The notes under the pieces were generated by a model. It worked only from the letters and a program-made list of their open reading frames with translations, searched no databases and was not told the origin of the DNA. A stretch of DNA of 64,000 nucleotides from Erysipelotrichaceae bacterium. Its GTDB lineage: Bacteria; Bacillota_I; Bacilli_A; Erysipelotrichales; Erysipelotrichaceae. The stretch is taken from assembly GCA_017431225.1 (NCBI GenBank), contig JAFRLM010000022.1, forward strand, positions 62,001-126,000, in the 5' to 3' direction. Position numbers and translations under genes: made by a program. Below, in pieces: positions 15,536 through 25,346 of the stretch (position 1 is its first letter; every line of letters begins with the position of its first letter).

Positions 15536-16195
15536 ATGGCAAAACAAATCTGGAAACCGGCCAATCTTCTGAATCCGGTACCGGCCGTGATGGTCAGCTG
15601 CAGCGACAACGAAGGACATCACAATGTCATGACGGCTGCCTGGTGCGGCACGGTCTGCTCAGACCCTGTCATGGTCTCGGTCTCGATCCGGAAGAGCCGT
15701 TATTCCCACGAACTGATCTCCAAAAGTGAAGAATATGTGATCAATCTCGTCAGCCGCGATATGGTCAAGACGTGTGACTTCGTGGGGATCAAATCGGGCA
15801 GGAATATCGATAAATTCGCTTTGAAAGGCGATCTGCGGATCACCGGCTGTCCTTCGCAGAAAGTCGGCGCCTTATCGATCGCGGAATCGCCCGTTTCACT
15901 TGAATGCAAAGTCAAACAGGTCCTGGAACTGGGCTCGCACGATATGTTTGTTGCGGAAGTCGTCTCCACGACAGTCGATGACAGGATCCTGGACGAGAAC
16001 GGAAGACTGGATCTTAAGAAAGCGGATCTTGTTGCCTACAGCCACGGTGAATACTACGGCTTAGGGGAACTGCTGGGGAAATTCTCCTTCTCCACACACA
16101 AGGATGAAAGGCTGAAGACAAGGCAGGCGATGAACCGCGAGAAACGTTCGGGGAAAGCACTGCAGAAAGAAAGAGACGGCAAAGATGAACGTTAA
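15536..16195 (+). CDS. Flavin reductase family protein
   Basis: 219 residues. N-terminal flavin-reductase-like split barrel: NPVPAVMVSCSD, NVMTAAWCGTVCSDPVMVSVSIRKSRYSHELI, then FVGIKSGRNIDKF and SLECKVKQVLELGSHDMFVAEVV. It binds FMN and is expected to reduce flavin or act on a small substrate (DIM6/NTAB type). The basic C-terminal 30 residues look disordered. A strong GAGGTGA ribosome site sits at the end of the ybaK-like gene. Paired with the nitroreductase in one operon. Confidence 0.85.
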   Translation: MAKQIWKPANLLNPVPAVMVSCSDNEGHHNVMTAAWCGTVCSDPVMVSVSIRKSRYSHELISKSEEYVINLVSRDMVKTCDFVGIKSGRNIDKFALKGDLRITGCPSQKVGALSIAESPVSLECKVKQVLELGSHDMFVAEVVSTTVDDRILDENGRLDLKKADLVAYSHGEYYGLGELLGKFSFSTHKDERLKTRQAMNREKRSGKALQKERDGKDER

Positions 16196-16523
16196 TGTCT
16201 ACGAACGCTATTACGAGGCGGAAGGAACCTTCAACGGCCGTGAAAGGCATGCCGCGCTGGTCATGCTGATCAGCGATTCCGCTGAGGGGAATATCACTTA
16301 CGAAGCCGCGGTAACATTCTTTCCGCATGATGACGAAGAAGACTTCGGAGTATCGTACGATGCGTATTTCGCGAAGACCCTGTACTCCGGAAAAGGCCGC
16401 CGCTCGAAGAAGAGAGAAGCGTTGCTGCTGGAACAGCTGCAGACAGTGATCAATGATCTGGCTTCGGAGAACGGCGCTGCGGTATTCTGGGACAGACCGC
16501 TGCGTGACGCAAGGACAGCGTAA
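16185..16523 (+). CDS. Conserved-looking hypothetical protein (112 aa)
   Basis: Not recognised. 112 residues beginning MNVNVYERYYEAEG, overlapping the flavin reductase by 11 bases, which supports real coupled translation. It has an acidic patch (HDDEEDFG, about 48) followed by a basic GRRSKKRE segment (about 70) and an amphipathic helix. No membrane segment or signal peptide. Last gene of the nitroreductase operon, followed at once by a terminator. Confidence 0.65.
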   Translation: MNVNVYERYYEAEGTFNGRERHAALVMLISDSAEGNITYEAAVTFFPHDDEEDFGVSYDAYFAKTLYSGKGRRSKKREALLLEQLQTVINDLASENGAAVFWDRPLRDARTA

Positions 16524-16547
16524 TACGAAAATTGAATACGAAAGAAT

Positions 16548-16569
16548 AACGGCAAAACTGCCGTTTTTT
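16548..16569 (+). terminator. Intrinsic terminator
   Basis: AACGGCA / TGCCGTT with AAAC loop and TTTT tail. Confidence 0.88.
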
Positions 16570-16578
16570 CGTTAAGTA

Positions 16579-16601
16579 TGACAAATTCCGACGATTTGTC
16601 A
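16579..16601. promoter_or_regulatory. Operator-like palindrome before the Nudix operon
   Basis: A perfect dyad TGACAAAT-N7-ATTTGTCA without T tail, 60 bases before the Nudix gene and about 30 before a possible -10 (TATAGT, 16631-16636). The symmetry and position fit a repressor or activator site; the regulator is unknown. Confidence 0.45.
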
Positions 16602-16661
16602 CATGTTGTTTTCCTTCAGAATGCAGTACGTATAGTAATATTTAAGTAGGAGTAAGCGCTT

Positions 16662-17060
16662 ATGAAACTGATCGATAAAGTTGCTTTGATCTATCTGAAA
16701 GACAGAAAGGTTTTAATGACCCTTTCCAAAGGGAAGGATACCTACTATCTTCCCGGAGGAAAGAGAGAAGGAACGGAGACCGACGCCGAGACACTGATCC
16801 GTGAACTGAGGGAGGAACTCAGCATCCGGATCCTGCCGGAAACCCTCGCGCCGTATGGTGTTTTTGAAGCGCAGGCGCACGGAAAGGCGGAGGGCGTCCT
16901 GGTGCGCATGAGTTGCTATACCTCGGAGTTTGAAGGCGAATTAAAGCCGGCAAATGAGATCGCGGAACTGGATTGGTTTACTTATAAAGATAAAGAGAGG
17001 ACTTCTGCGGTCGATCAGATCATTTTCGACGACCTGAAACAGAAGGGTCTGCTCAGCTGA
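16662..17060 (+). CDS. Nudix hydrolase
   Basis: 132 residues. The Nudix box is complete: GGKREGTETDAETLIRELREEL (about 33-54), with the REXXEE metal-binding core read as RELREEL. The enzyme should hydrolyse a nucleoside diphosphate linked to another moiety using Mg2+. The C-terminal WFTYKDKE segment resembles MutT/Ap4A-type relatives; the substrate is not predictable. AGGAG ribosome site 11 bases upstream. First of four closely spaced genes (to 19492). Confidence 0.9.
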   Translation: MKLIDKVALIYLKDRKVLMTLSKGKDTYYLPGGKREGTETDAETLIRELREELSIRILPETLAPYGVFEAQAHGKAEGVLVRMSCYTSEFEGELKPANEIAELDWFTYKDKERTSAVDQIIFDDLKQKGLLS

Positions 17061-17073
17061 CCGGGAGGCCGTC

Positions 17074-17748
17074 ATGAAATACCTGTGGATACTGTCGATC
17101 GTACTGTCCCTGACCGGTGTTTCCCCGGACCGTTTTTCGCTGGTCTCCTATGTAAGGGAGAGCATTCAGCGCGAACTGGAGAAAGCCGGGGCGGAACTGC
17201 ATCATGAGGGAACGAGGACCTCGGTCACGACCAGGAACATGTGGATCTCCGTAAATGAGGAGAACAACCTCTGGGTCGTCGATGTGCAGGGAACACCGAA
17301 AGAGGTCTACATCGTCGATTCCCCGGAAAGAGAAGAGATCAGTCACTACGAGAGAGTGCATCACGAGGCGGTCACGCACCAGGAGCCGGTATACGGAGAG
17401 CGGCGGTACTGGACCGTTACATTCCCGGCGGCTTCTTCGGTTTTTGCTCCGGAAACATACTATTCCTACGAGGAAGCGCTGTCTGCTGCCGGAGCCCGTG
17501 ACGGGAATATCGTAAACGCGGCAGGCGACATTGAAAGGTATATCGTTTCCTACAACACGGTCGTCGACCGGGAAGCATATGACGAGACAGTAAAGGTCAT
17601 TGACCAGTATGCCCGTGCGGAAGTCGGCCATTACGAGACAAAGATCCTCGGTGAGATCGGACACTGGGAGCAGGGAAACGCGGAACTCGCCGGTATTGGT
17701 GAAGGGCATTATATTTCAAAAATGATCCGCAGCGGAGCGGAACAATAA
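17074..17748 (+). CDS. Secreted hypothetical protein with His/Glu-rich repeats
   Basis: Not recognised. 224 residues with a short hydrophobic N-terminus (LWILSIVLSLTGV) that could be a signal peptide or anchor. The middle has an aromatic/His pattern, SHYERVHHEAVTHQEPVYG (about 90-108), echoed near the C-terminus by VGHYETKILGEIGHWEQG (about 187-204). These blocks look like diverged short repeats of the kind seen in extracytoplasmic proteins. GGGAGG ribosome site; the start is 13 bases after the Nudix stop. Envelope location inferred. Confidence 0.6.
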   Translation: MKYLWILSIVLSLTGVSPDRFSLVSYVRESIQRELEKAGAELHHEGTRTSVTTRNMWISVNEENNLWVVDVQGTPKEVYIVDSPEREEISHYERVHHEAVTHQEPVYGERRYWTVTFPAASSVFAPETYYSYEEALSAAGARDGNIVNAAGDIERYIVSYNTVVDREAYDETVKVIDQYARAEVGHYETKILGEIGHWEQGNAELAGIGEGHYISKMIRSGAEQ

Positions 17749-17762
17749 AAGGGGAGCGCATC

Positions 17763-18551
17763 ATGAAAAAAGACCTTGGGAAAATCATAGCTTCTGTGCT
17801 TGTCCTGGCGATCTGCCTGGGCCTGGCAAACGTCACCGGACTGGATATCCGGGGATTCATCTCCAATTTCCATATCGATCTTGAATCACTGCTGAAGGTG
17901 CTGATCATCGTTACCGGTCTTCTGTCGATCGGTTATCTGCTGAAGTTCCTGGTCTCATTGATCAGGGCGCCGAAGCTTGCCACTCTGGTGACGATCCTGC
18001 GAAGCGGGATCGATTATGCGATGCTGATCCTGATCGTCGTGTGGTCGCTGCGTGTCCTCGGAGCAGATATCAACGGGATCATTGCCGGCCTGGGGATCCT
18101 GGCTTTGATCATCGGCACCAGTGCCGAAGGTCTTATCGAAGATATGCTTACAGGTCTCTTTATCCTGTTTGAGCAGGAGTATAAAGTAGGCGATATCATC
18201 GAAGTCGATGAATTTCTGGGCACGGTCACCGAGATCGGTATCCGCACGACCTGTCTGAAAGACAACGCCGGGAACGAAAAGATCTTCAACAACTCATCCA
18301 TGAAAGACATTCTGAACCGCTCTTCCTACAAGTCCATCGCGGTCGTTGACCTGGAAGTCCCGGATGAATCCCTGGACAAAGTGCTGGCCGCGGATTATGG
18401 CGATATCAAATGCCTTGGCGTAGAAGATATTTCCGGTGAGCAGCCGGTCGTCCGTTTCACCAAGGAAGTGGAAGAGAAAGATATTTATAACGCCAGAAGA
18501 GAGATGAACCTTTATCTTCTGAAAAAGTTCAAGGAGCTTGAGATCGGCTGA
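17763..18551 (+). CDS. MscS-family mechanosensitive ion channel
   Basis: 262 residues. Three membrane helices (about 8-28, 41-66, 82-112), the third being the pore helix and rich in Gly/Ala (GIIAGLGILALIIGTSAEGLIEDMLTG region). A cytoplasmic beta domain follows with DIIEVDEFLGTVTEIGIRTTCLKD and NEKIFNNSSM, the hallmark of the MscS family. Opens under membrane tension to release solutes in hypo-osmotic shock. Shorter than E. coli MscS at the C-terminus by a few dozen residues. Ribosome site AAGGGGAG. Confidence 0.9.
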   Translation: MKKDLGKIIASVLVLAICLGLANVTGLDIRGFISNFHIDLESLLKVLIIVTGLLSIGYLLKFLVSLIRAPKLATLVTILRSGIDYAMLILIVVWSLRVLGADINGIIAGLGILALIIGTSAEGLIEDMLTGLFILFEQEYKVGDIIEVDEFLGTVTEIGIRTTCLKDNAGNEKIFNNSSMKDILNRSSYKSIAVVDLEVPDESLDKVLAADYGDIKCLGVEDISGEQPVVRFTKEVEEKDIYNARREMNLYLLKKFKELEIG

Positions 18552-19492
18552 TGGATAAGAAAGAATTCCGTCCCTTGCCGGAGGAATTCAATCTTGGCTA
18601 TAAACCACCGGTAAAGGAAGAAGAAGAGGAAAAGAAAAAGAAAAGAAAACGTCGCCTGCGTAAGATATTGGCTCTGGCTGCGACGGTTTTGATCATTCTT
18701 CCTTTGGCATTGCGTACAGGTCTTTTCAGTGATCCTTCTTCCAGAGGAGATGCTTCCTCAAACGCCGCTGTCGTTCCCGCTTCGAATGTACAGCCGGACG
18801 AAAAGGACCCGGAAACGGATACGGTCATTCTGAAAGAGGGAACCTATTATTCCGGAGAAACATATGCGCACTTTGAAAACGCAAGAGGCTGGTTCTTTAA
18901 CGGTGAGTATTTCATCCCGCTTCAATATGATCCCGAAACCCTGCGCTACACCGCGTCCGGCGCCTATCCCGAAGCGATCGGACTGGCTCTCGATTCGACC
19001 GCGTATTATGTAAGCGCGGAAGGAGAGATCGGTATTGAAGAGGATGCTCTGATCCTGTACGATCCCTTCACACAGAAAACGGAGCGCTTTGCGCCATCAT
19101 CCAGGATCTTTGATACAACATATATCGATAAGGCACACGCGCTGTCCTTTGAAGTCGGCTCCCTGCTGGGGAACTGGACCGGAGTTCTTAGCCCGGCTTC
19201 CGATCATCCGATGGCTTACCTGAAGAGCCTGGAGCTTCTGCCGGACGGAAGACTGGTGATCGTAGCCGGTGACACTGAGACAACAGAGACAAAGACGTTT
19301 ACCGGCGGCTGGGAATTCGCAAACGGAGTCCTGCATACATCCTTTGAGCTTCCGCTGGAATACGAGATCAAAAACGGCGATTCCGTGATCCGCTACACAT
19401 TTGATCAGATGCCGGAGGGTATCCTTTTCTATGATGAGCAGGGATGCTATATATATCTGAATATATTTGCTTCGCAGCTGTTCGCGCATTAA
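18551..19492 (+). CDS. Single-pass membrane protein of unknown function
   Basis: Not recognised. 313 residues, start overlapping the mscS stop by one base. A charged N-terminus with KEEEEEKKKKRKRRLRK (about 22-38) is followed by one membrane helix (ILALAATVLIILPLAL, about 39-54). A low-complexity linker leads to an extracellular part of about 220 residues with aromatic beta-strand character and Gly-Asn-Trp-Thr (about 213) resembling lipocalin-like 'GxW' turns. Type II topology (N-terminus inside) is inferred from the basic cluster. Confidence 0.6.
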   Translation: MDKKEFRPLPEEFNLGYKPPVKEEEEEKKKKRKRRLRKILALAATVLIILPLALRTGLFSDPSSRGDASSNAAVVPASNVQPDEKDPETDTVILKEGTYYSGETYAHFENARGWFFNGEYFIPLQYDPETLRYTASGAYPEAIGLALDSTAYYVSAEGEIGIEEDALILYDPFTQKTERFAPSSRIFDTTYIDKAHALSFEVGSLLGNWTGVLSPASDHPMAYLKSLELLPDGRLVIVAGDTETTETKTFTGGWEFANGVLHTSFELPLEYEIKNGDSVIRYTFDQMPEGILFYDEQGCYIYLNIFASQLFAH

Positions 19493-19548
19493 TCAGGCCC
19501 GCTTGTTTTTACAGCGGCAGAAAAAACGGTAGAATAGAAAAAAGAAAA

Positions 19549-19575
19549 CATTCATCCTGCTATGAATGCTTTTAT
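19549..19575 (+). terminator. Possible weak terminator
   Basis: CATTCAT / ATGAATG stem with 6-base loop followed by CTTTTAT. Confidence 0.5.
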
Positions 19576-19623
19576 CTGAAAAGATCTTTGTATTGAAAAT
19601 CAGAACGATGAAGGAAGGAAAAA

Positions 19624-20475
19624 ATGAGCGAAGTATTGTTTGAATCACTGGATCTTGGCTTCAATATCTATCATACCCGCATGCCCGGACACACTCCCGG
19701 ACCCGGACGGGTCTTCAGTTCACTAATCGTCGGCAGTGAAAAGGCGCTCCTGATCGATACCGGTTACGGAATCGGAGATTACCGTGCGTATGTTGAAACA
19801 CTGACAGACAAGCCGCTGATCGTCGCCAATACACACGGGCACATCGATCACGCGAGCGGCAACTGTCAGTTTGATGAAGTATGGATGAATCCCAAAGACT
19901 ACGCGCTGGCAGACTGGCATACAAGCCTTGAGACCCGCAGAAACTCCAAGGATATCGGTGACTATGTGGACAGACTGGTAGATGGACCGTATAAACGGCT
20001 GCCGCTGGAAGAAGGGGTCGTTTTCGATCTGGGAGACCGTACCGTTACAGCATTTAACTGTGCCGGACACACCAAAGGCTCGATGTCTTTTCTTGACAGC
20101 AAATCCCGTTATCTGTTTACCGGCGATAATATCACCAGAAGAGTGGTTCTGCTGAGCGTGGTCAATTCCACGACTCTGGAGGAATTCCGGCAGACCCTGC
20201 ATCATACGAAAAAGCTTTCCTTCGATCATATCGTCGCGGCCCATGTTCCGTATCTGATGCAGCCCGAATGGATCGATAAAGTTCTGGATATCGTGGAGAA
20301 CTTCGATCCCCGGAAAGGGATCGTTCCGCCGCGCAATTTCCCAGCGAAGATTCCGGGCTTACTGCCGACAGAATATACGGTAGGAGACGGATTTGATGAT
20401 CCGGAATACTGCGGTTTCGTATATGACGGAAATCATCTTGAAGAGTTCCTGCAGGGATTCGCATTAAAACAATAA
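19624..20475 (+). CDS. MBL-fold metallo-hydrolase
   Basis: 283 residues. The metallo-beta-lactamase metal motif ANTHGHIDHASGN (HxHxDH, about 78-84) is intact. A later His (AGHTKGSMSF, about 143) and the Asp in FTGDN (about 164) complete a di-metal site, with AAHVP (about 202) as last His. The family includes glyoxalase II, phosphodiesterases and lactonases; no specific subfamily can be assigned. AGGAAGGAAAA ribosome site. Transcribed alone, with its own terminator. Confidence 0.88.
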   Translation: MSEVLFESLDLGFNIYHTRMPGHTPGPGRVFSSLIVGSEKALLIDTGYGIGDYRAYVETLTDKPLIVANTHGHIDHASGNCQFDEVWMNPKDYALADWHTSLETRRNSKDIGDYVDRLVDGPYKRLPLEEGVVFDLGDRTVTAFNCAGHTKGSMSFLDSKSRYLFTGDNITRRVVLLSVVNSTTLEEFRQTLHHTKKLSFDHIVAAHVPYLMQPEWIDKVLDIVENFDPRKGIVPPRNFPAKIPGLLPTEYTVGDGFDDPEYCGFVYDGNHLEEFLQGFALKQ

Positions 20476-20490
20476 GATCTGCAAACCCGG

Positions 20491-20520
20491 GATCGGTCGC
20501 ATCTGCGGCCGGTCTTTTTT
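20491..20520 (+). terminator. Intrinsic terminator
   Basis: GATCGGTCGCA / TGCGGCCGGTC (with G-U pairs), then TTTTTT. Confidence 0.85.
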
Positions 20521-20568
20521 ATGCGGCAAAAGGCTGCTTTTACAGCGGAATTCAGGCAGAAAACAGAA

Positions 20569-20595
20569 TTAGCAATCTTCTATTGACAGTGCTAA
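20569..20595. promoter_or_regulatory. CIRCE operator 1 (upstream copy)
   Basis: TTAGCAATC-N9-CAGTGCTAA, two differences from the CIRCE consensus TTAGCACTC-N9-GAGTGCTAA. It covers the -35 of the hrcA promoter (TTGACA 20583-20588). Confidence 0.75.
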
Positions 20596-20611
20596 ATGGG
20601 TGTTATAAAAT
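20583..20611 (+). promoter_or_regulatory. hrcA operon promoter
   Basis: TTGACA (20583-20588), 17-base spacer, TAAAAT (20606-20611). It lies between and overlaps the two CIRCE elements, so HrcA bound at either should block RNA polymerase. Confidence 0.75.
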
Positions 20612-20612
20612 G

Positions 20613-20639
20613 TTAGCAGTGAGAAAAAAAGAGTGCTAA
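20613..20639. promoter_or_regulatory. CIRCE operator 2
   Basis: TTAGCAGTG-N9-GAGTGCTAA, with a full consensus right arm, just downstream of the -10 and before the hrcA ribosome site. Confidence 0.9.
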
Positions 20640-20654
20640 AAGGAGGTGAGTTCC

Positions 20655-21671
20655 GTGCTGACAAGCAGACGTATCGAAATCTTAAAAGCGATTATCGAAG
20701 AGTTTATCGATACGGCTGAACCAGTTGGTTCAAAGACCCTACAACAGAAGTATCACCTTAGTTATTCCAGCGCAACGATCCGTAATGAAATGGCCGCGCT
20801 GGAAGCGGAGAACTATCTGGAAAAACCTCATACTTCCGCAGGCAGAGTTCCTTCAAATAAAGCGTATCAGTTCTATTGCGAACATTTGATGGAGAAGAGT
20901 GTGGACGAGGATGTGAAATATGCTATCAGCAATATCTTCGATCAGAAATCGATGAATATTGAGGAGGCGATCAAGGAAAGCTGTTCGATCATTTCCGAAA
21001 TGACCAATCTGGCCAGCGGAATCCTTGGCCCGGATGCTTCCAAGCAGACTCTCGAGCATATCCAGCTGATACCGGTAGATGAGAAAACAGCCGTCTGTGT
21101 CCTGATCACCAACGTTTCCCATACGGAGCATAAAGTGTTCCACTTCGAGGAAGCGATCTCGGTGGATGATATCAAGAAATGTACAGATATCATCAATGAC
21201 CGTCTGAAAGGGATCCCGCTCTCGCAACTGACAGAAAGACTGACCGCGATCAAACCGCTGCTGGTCGAACATGTCAAACGCTATGAGATGCTGTTCAATG
21301 CTTTCCTGGGTGCCTTCGTGAAATTCGCGAGCGACACGATGTATATCAGCGGCGCCAGCAACATGATGTACCAGCCGGAATTCAACGATATCGAACGTGT
21401 TCGTTCCCTGATCACCAAGATCAACGATTCCAAGATGTGGCGTGATCTGATCAGCGATAAGAACGCTTCGGATCTGGCGCTGAAAACCTCAGACGGCACA
21501 CAGATGGTCTGGAAAGACGATCTGGCCGTCATAACGAACGATATCCACGTAAATGATAAGGCAGATACCGTGAAGCTGATGGTCGTCGGTCCGAAACGGA
21601 TGCAGTACGAAAGGATCGTCAGTCTGATGGACTTCATTGGACGGGAGATCGAGAAGATTTATCGCAAATAG
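20655..21671 (+). CDS. hrcA: Heat-inducible transcription repressor HrcA
   Basis: 338 residues. N-terminal winged helix with SRRIEILKAIIEEFI, AEPVGSKTL, SYSSATIRNEMAALE, LEKPHTSAGRVPSNKAY (about 1-75), the classic HrcA signature. The C-terminal GAF-like dimerisation domain ends in VVGPKRMQYERIVSLMDFIG. It binds CIRCE sites and represses chaperone genes; GroEL is its usual cofactor. GTG 20655 is chosen because AGGAGGTGA (20641-20649) lies at the right distance; the upstream GTG 20646 is inside that site. First gene of hrcA-grpE-dnaK-NodB-dnaJ; represses itself through two CIRCE elements. Confidence 0.97.
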   Translation: MLTSRRIEILKAIIEEFIDTAEPVGSKTLQQKYHLSYSSATIRNEMAALEAENYLEKPHTSAGRVPSNKAYQFYCEHLMEKSVDEDVKYAISNIFDQKSMNIEEAIKESCSIISEMTNLASGILGPDASKQTLEHIQLIPVDEKTAVCVLITNVSHTEHKVFHFEEAISVDDIKKCTDIINDRLKGIPLSQLTERLTAIKPLLVEHVKRYEMLFNAFLGAFVKFASDTMYISGASNMMYQPEFNDIERVRSLITKINDSKMWRDLISDKNASDLALKTSDGTQMVWKDDLAVITNDIHVNDKADTVKLMVVGPKRMQYERIVSLMDFIGREIEKIYRK

Positions 21672-21680
21672 GAGAGTGTA

Positions 21681-22250
21681 ATGGACAAAAAGAAAAAAGA
21701 CATGCCTGAGATCCATAAGATTGAGGATACAGAAGAGATCGTAGAAGATCTTAACGAAGAAAACAGTGAGGAAGTTCCGGAAGAAAAAGGAATGGAAACA
21801 CTGAAGAAAGAGATCGATACTCTGAAAGCTGAGGTCGACCGTCTGAAAAACGAATACGCCAGAGCGTATGCGGATACCGAGAATATGCAGCGCCGTCTCC
21901 GCAACGAAGCGGATATGGCAAAGAAATACCGTATCCAGAGTTTCGCTCTTGAAGTATTGCCTGCCCTGGACAACCTCGAAAGAGCCCTGTCACAGGAATG
22001 CGCAAAGGAAGCGGAAGGTTACCGCAAGGGCGTAGAAATGATCTACACACAGCTCACCAAAGCCCTGAAGGACGAGGGAGTTGAAGAGATCGACGTTCTC
22101 AACAAACCGTTTGACGCCAACACTTCCCAGGCGATCATGCTTGAGAAAAAGGAAGGCGTTGAATCCGGCATCGTAACAGATGTCTTACAAAAAGGATATA
22201 TGCTTAAGGATCGTATTTTACGAGCCGCTATGGTTAAAGTTTCTGAATAA
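21681..22250 (+). CDS. grpE: Nucleotide exchange factor GrpE
   Basis: 189 residues. An acidic disordered N-terminus is followed by a long coiled coil with TLKAEVDRLKNEYARAYADTENMQRR. The C-terminal beta domain has PFDANTSQAIMLEK and VLQKGYMLKDRILRAAMVKVSE, the conserved end of GrpE. Stimulates ADP release from DnaK. 9 bases after hrcA, ribosome site AGGAGAGTG. Confidence 0.97.
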   Translation: MDKKKKDMPEIHKIEDTEEIVEDLNEENSEEVPEEKGMETLKKEIDTLKAEVDRLKNEYARAYADTENMQRRLRNEADMAKKYRIQSFALEVLPALDNLERALSQECAKEAEGYRKGVEMIYTQLTKALKDEGVEEIDVLNKPFDANTSQAIMLEKKEGVESGIVTDVLQKGYMLKDRILRAAMVKVSE

Positions 22251-22264
22251 ATGAGGAGGAATGA

Positions 22265-24103
<1,839 letters not shown>

Positions 24104-24106
24104 GCT

Positions 24107-25342
24107 TTGAAAAAGCTTGTAGCGCTCCTGCTGGTCTTACTGCTCGCCGCCTGCAGCGGCGGCAGTGAGCCGGCAGCGACAGAAGAACCGGTACAGGAAG
24201 AACCGGTCGAAGAAACGATCGATGTCACACCGCTCCTGGACATCAAGGCAGGCGCTCTTCGCGAGGCGCCTCTCTATCGTCTTGAAGGAGAGGAACTCCG
24301 TGAAGTCGGCACACTTTGCGAGGGAACACTGGTCGATACCTCTTCTGACAGCCGCGGCAATTACGTCAGACTGAAAGGCGGGGAGTATTATGTCTCCGGC
24401 AAGGATATCGATAACAGCGGCCGTTACTATCGTTTTGAGAACCATCTTCTGAAGCTCGGAACGGTAGAGACGAACGCTGACTATTCGCTGTATGACGTGA
24501 AGGGCAGAAAGCTCTTCAGCGGCAGTGAAAGCACGCTATACGATGTAGTCGTGCGCGACAGCGAAGACGATCCCCGCTACGGCGTTCTGTTCCTGAACCA
24601 GGTCGTCTATCTGAACAAGGAAGACGCCCAGGGGTTCATCGCGGACGAGGTGCAGGGAGCTGCCGAGAGTGTTCCGGTGCTGATGTACCACTTCTTCTAT
24701 GACGAAACGAAAGATCCTGCTCCGAATGACGGGAACTATCTGGAAGTCAATGAACTTGATGAACAGCTGAACTATCTGAAGGAGAACGGTCACGATACCT
24801 TGACGATGCGGGAAACGCTCTACTTCATGCAGGAGAGGGCGGAGGTCCCAGACAAGGCAGTGTGCATCACGATCGACGACGGCGATCCTACCGTCTATGA
24901 ATACGCGTATCCGCTGTTCCGGAAATATGAGCTTAACGCGACTCTGTTTCTGATCTGCGGCTGGCTGGAGCCGGAAATGCCGTATTCCTTCTGGGAAATG
25001 CGTGAAGCCGGTATGGAACTGCAGTCACATGGTTTCCTGACACATCAGGGCGGTTGTGAGGGAATGCAGCACGGCGGCCGTATCCTCTGTATGGATTATG
25101 AGGAAGGTGTCCAGGATACCAAGATGTCACTGGATTACTGTGACGGCGGATTTGCTTACTGTTATCCGTTCGGCGACTATAACGATCATGCGATCGAGAT
25201 CCTGAAGGATGCCGGCGTTAAGATCGCGTTTACCACACAGAACGGATGGATCGACCCCTCGCAGGACATATACGCGCTCCCGCGTGTACGTGTCAGCGGA
25301 GGACAGGGTCTGAACGCATTCATCGCTAGTATTGAAAGGTGA
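24107..25342 (+). CDS. NodB-type polysaccharide deacetylase lipoprotein
   Basis: 411 residues starting at TTG 24107, 3 bases after the dnaK stop, with AAAGG 6 bases upstream. A lipoprotein signal [15 protein letters not shown] ends at a lipobox Cys (residue 16), so it is anchored outside the membrane. A region of about 170 residues precedes the deacetylase domain: VPVLMYHFF (about 190), TIDDGD (metal Asp, about 254), SHGFLTH (metal His pair, about 307) and [10 protein letters not shown]. The family removes acetyl groups from peptidoglycan or other glycans. It lies inside the heat-shock operon between dnaK and dnaJ, which are usually adjacent, so it is expected to be heat-induced and HrcA-repressed. 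Confidence 0.87.
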   Translation: MKKLVALLLVLLLAACSGGSEPAATEEPVQEEPVEETIDVTPLLDIKAGALREAPLYRLEGEELREVGTLCEGTLVDTSSDSRGNYVRLKGGEYYVSGKDIDNSGRYYRFENHLLKLGTVETNADYSLYDVKGRKLFSGSESTLYDVVVRDSEDDPRYGVLFLNQVVYLNKEDAQGFIADEVQGAAESVPVLMYHFFYDETKDPAPNDGNYLEVNELDEQLNYLKENGHDTLTMRETLYFMQERAEVPDKAVCITIDDGDPTVYEYAYPLFRKYELNATLFLICGWLEPEMPYSFWEMREAGMELQSHGFLTHQGGCEGMQHGGRILCMDYEEGVQDTKMSLDYCDGGFAYCYPFGDYNDHAIEILKDAGVKIAFTTQNGWIDPSQDIYALPRVRVSGGQGLNAFIASIER

Positions 25343-25346
25343 CGAT

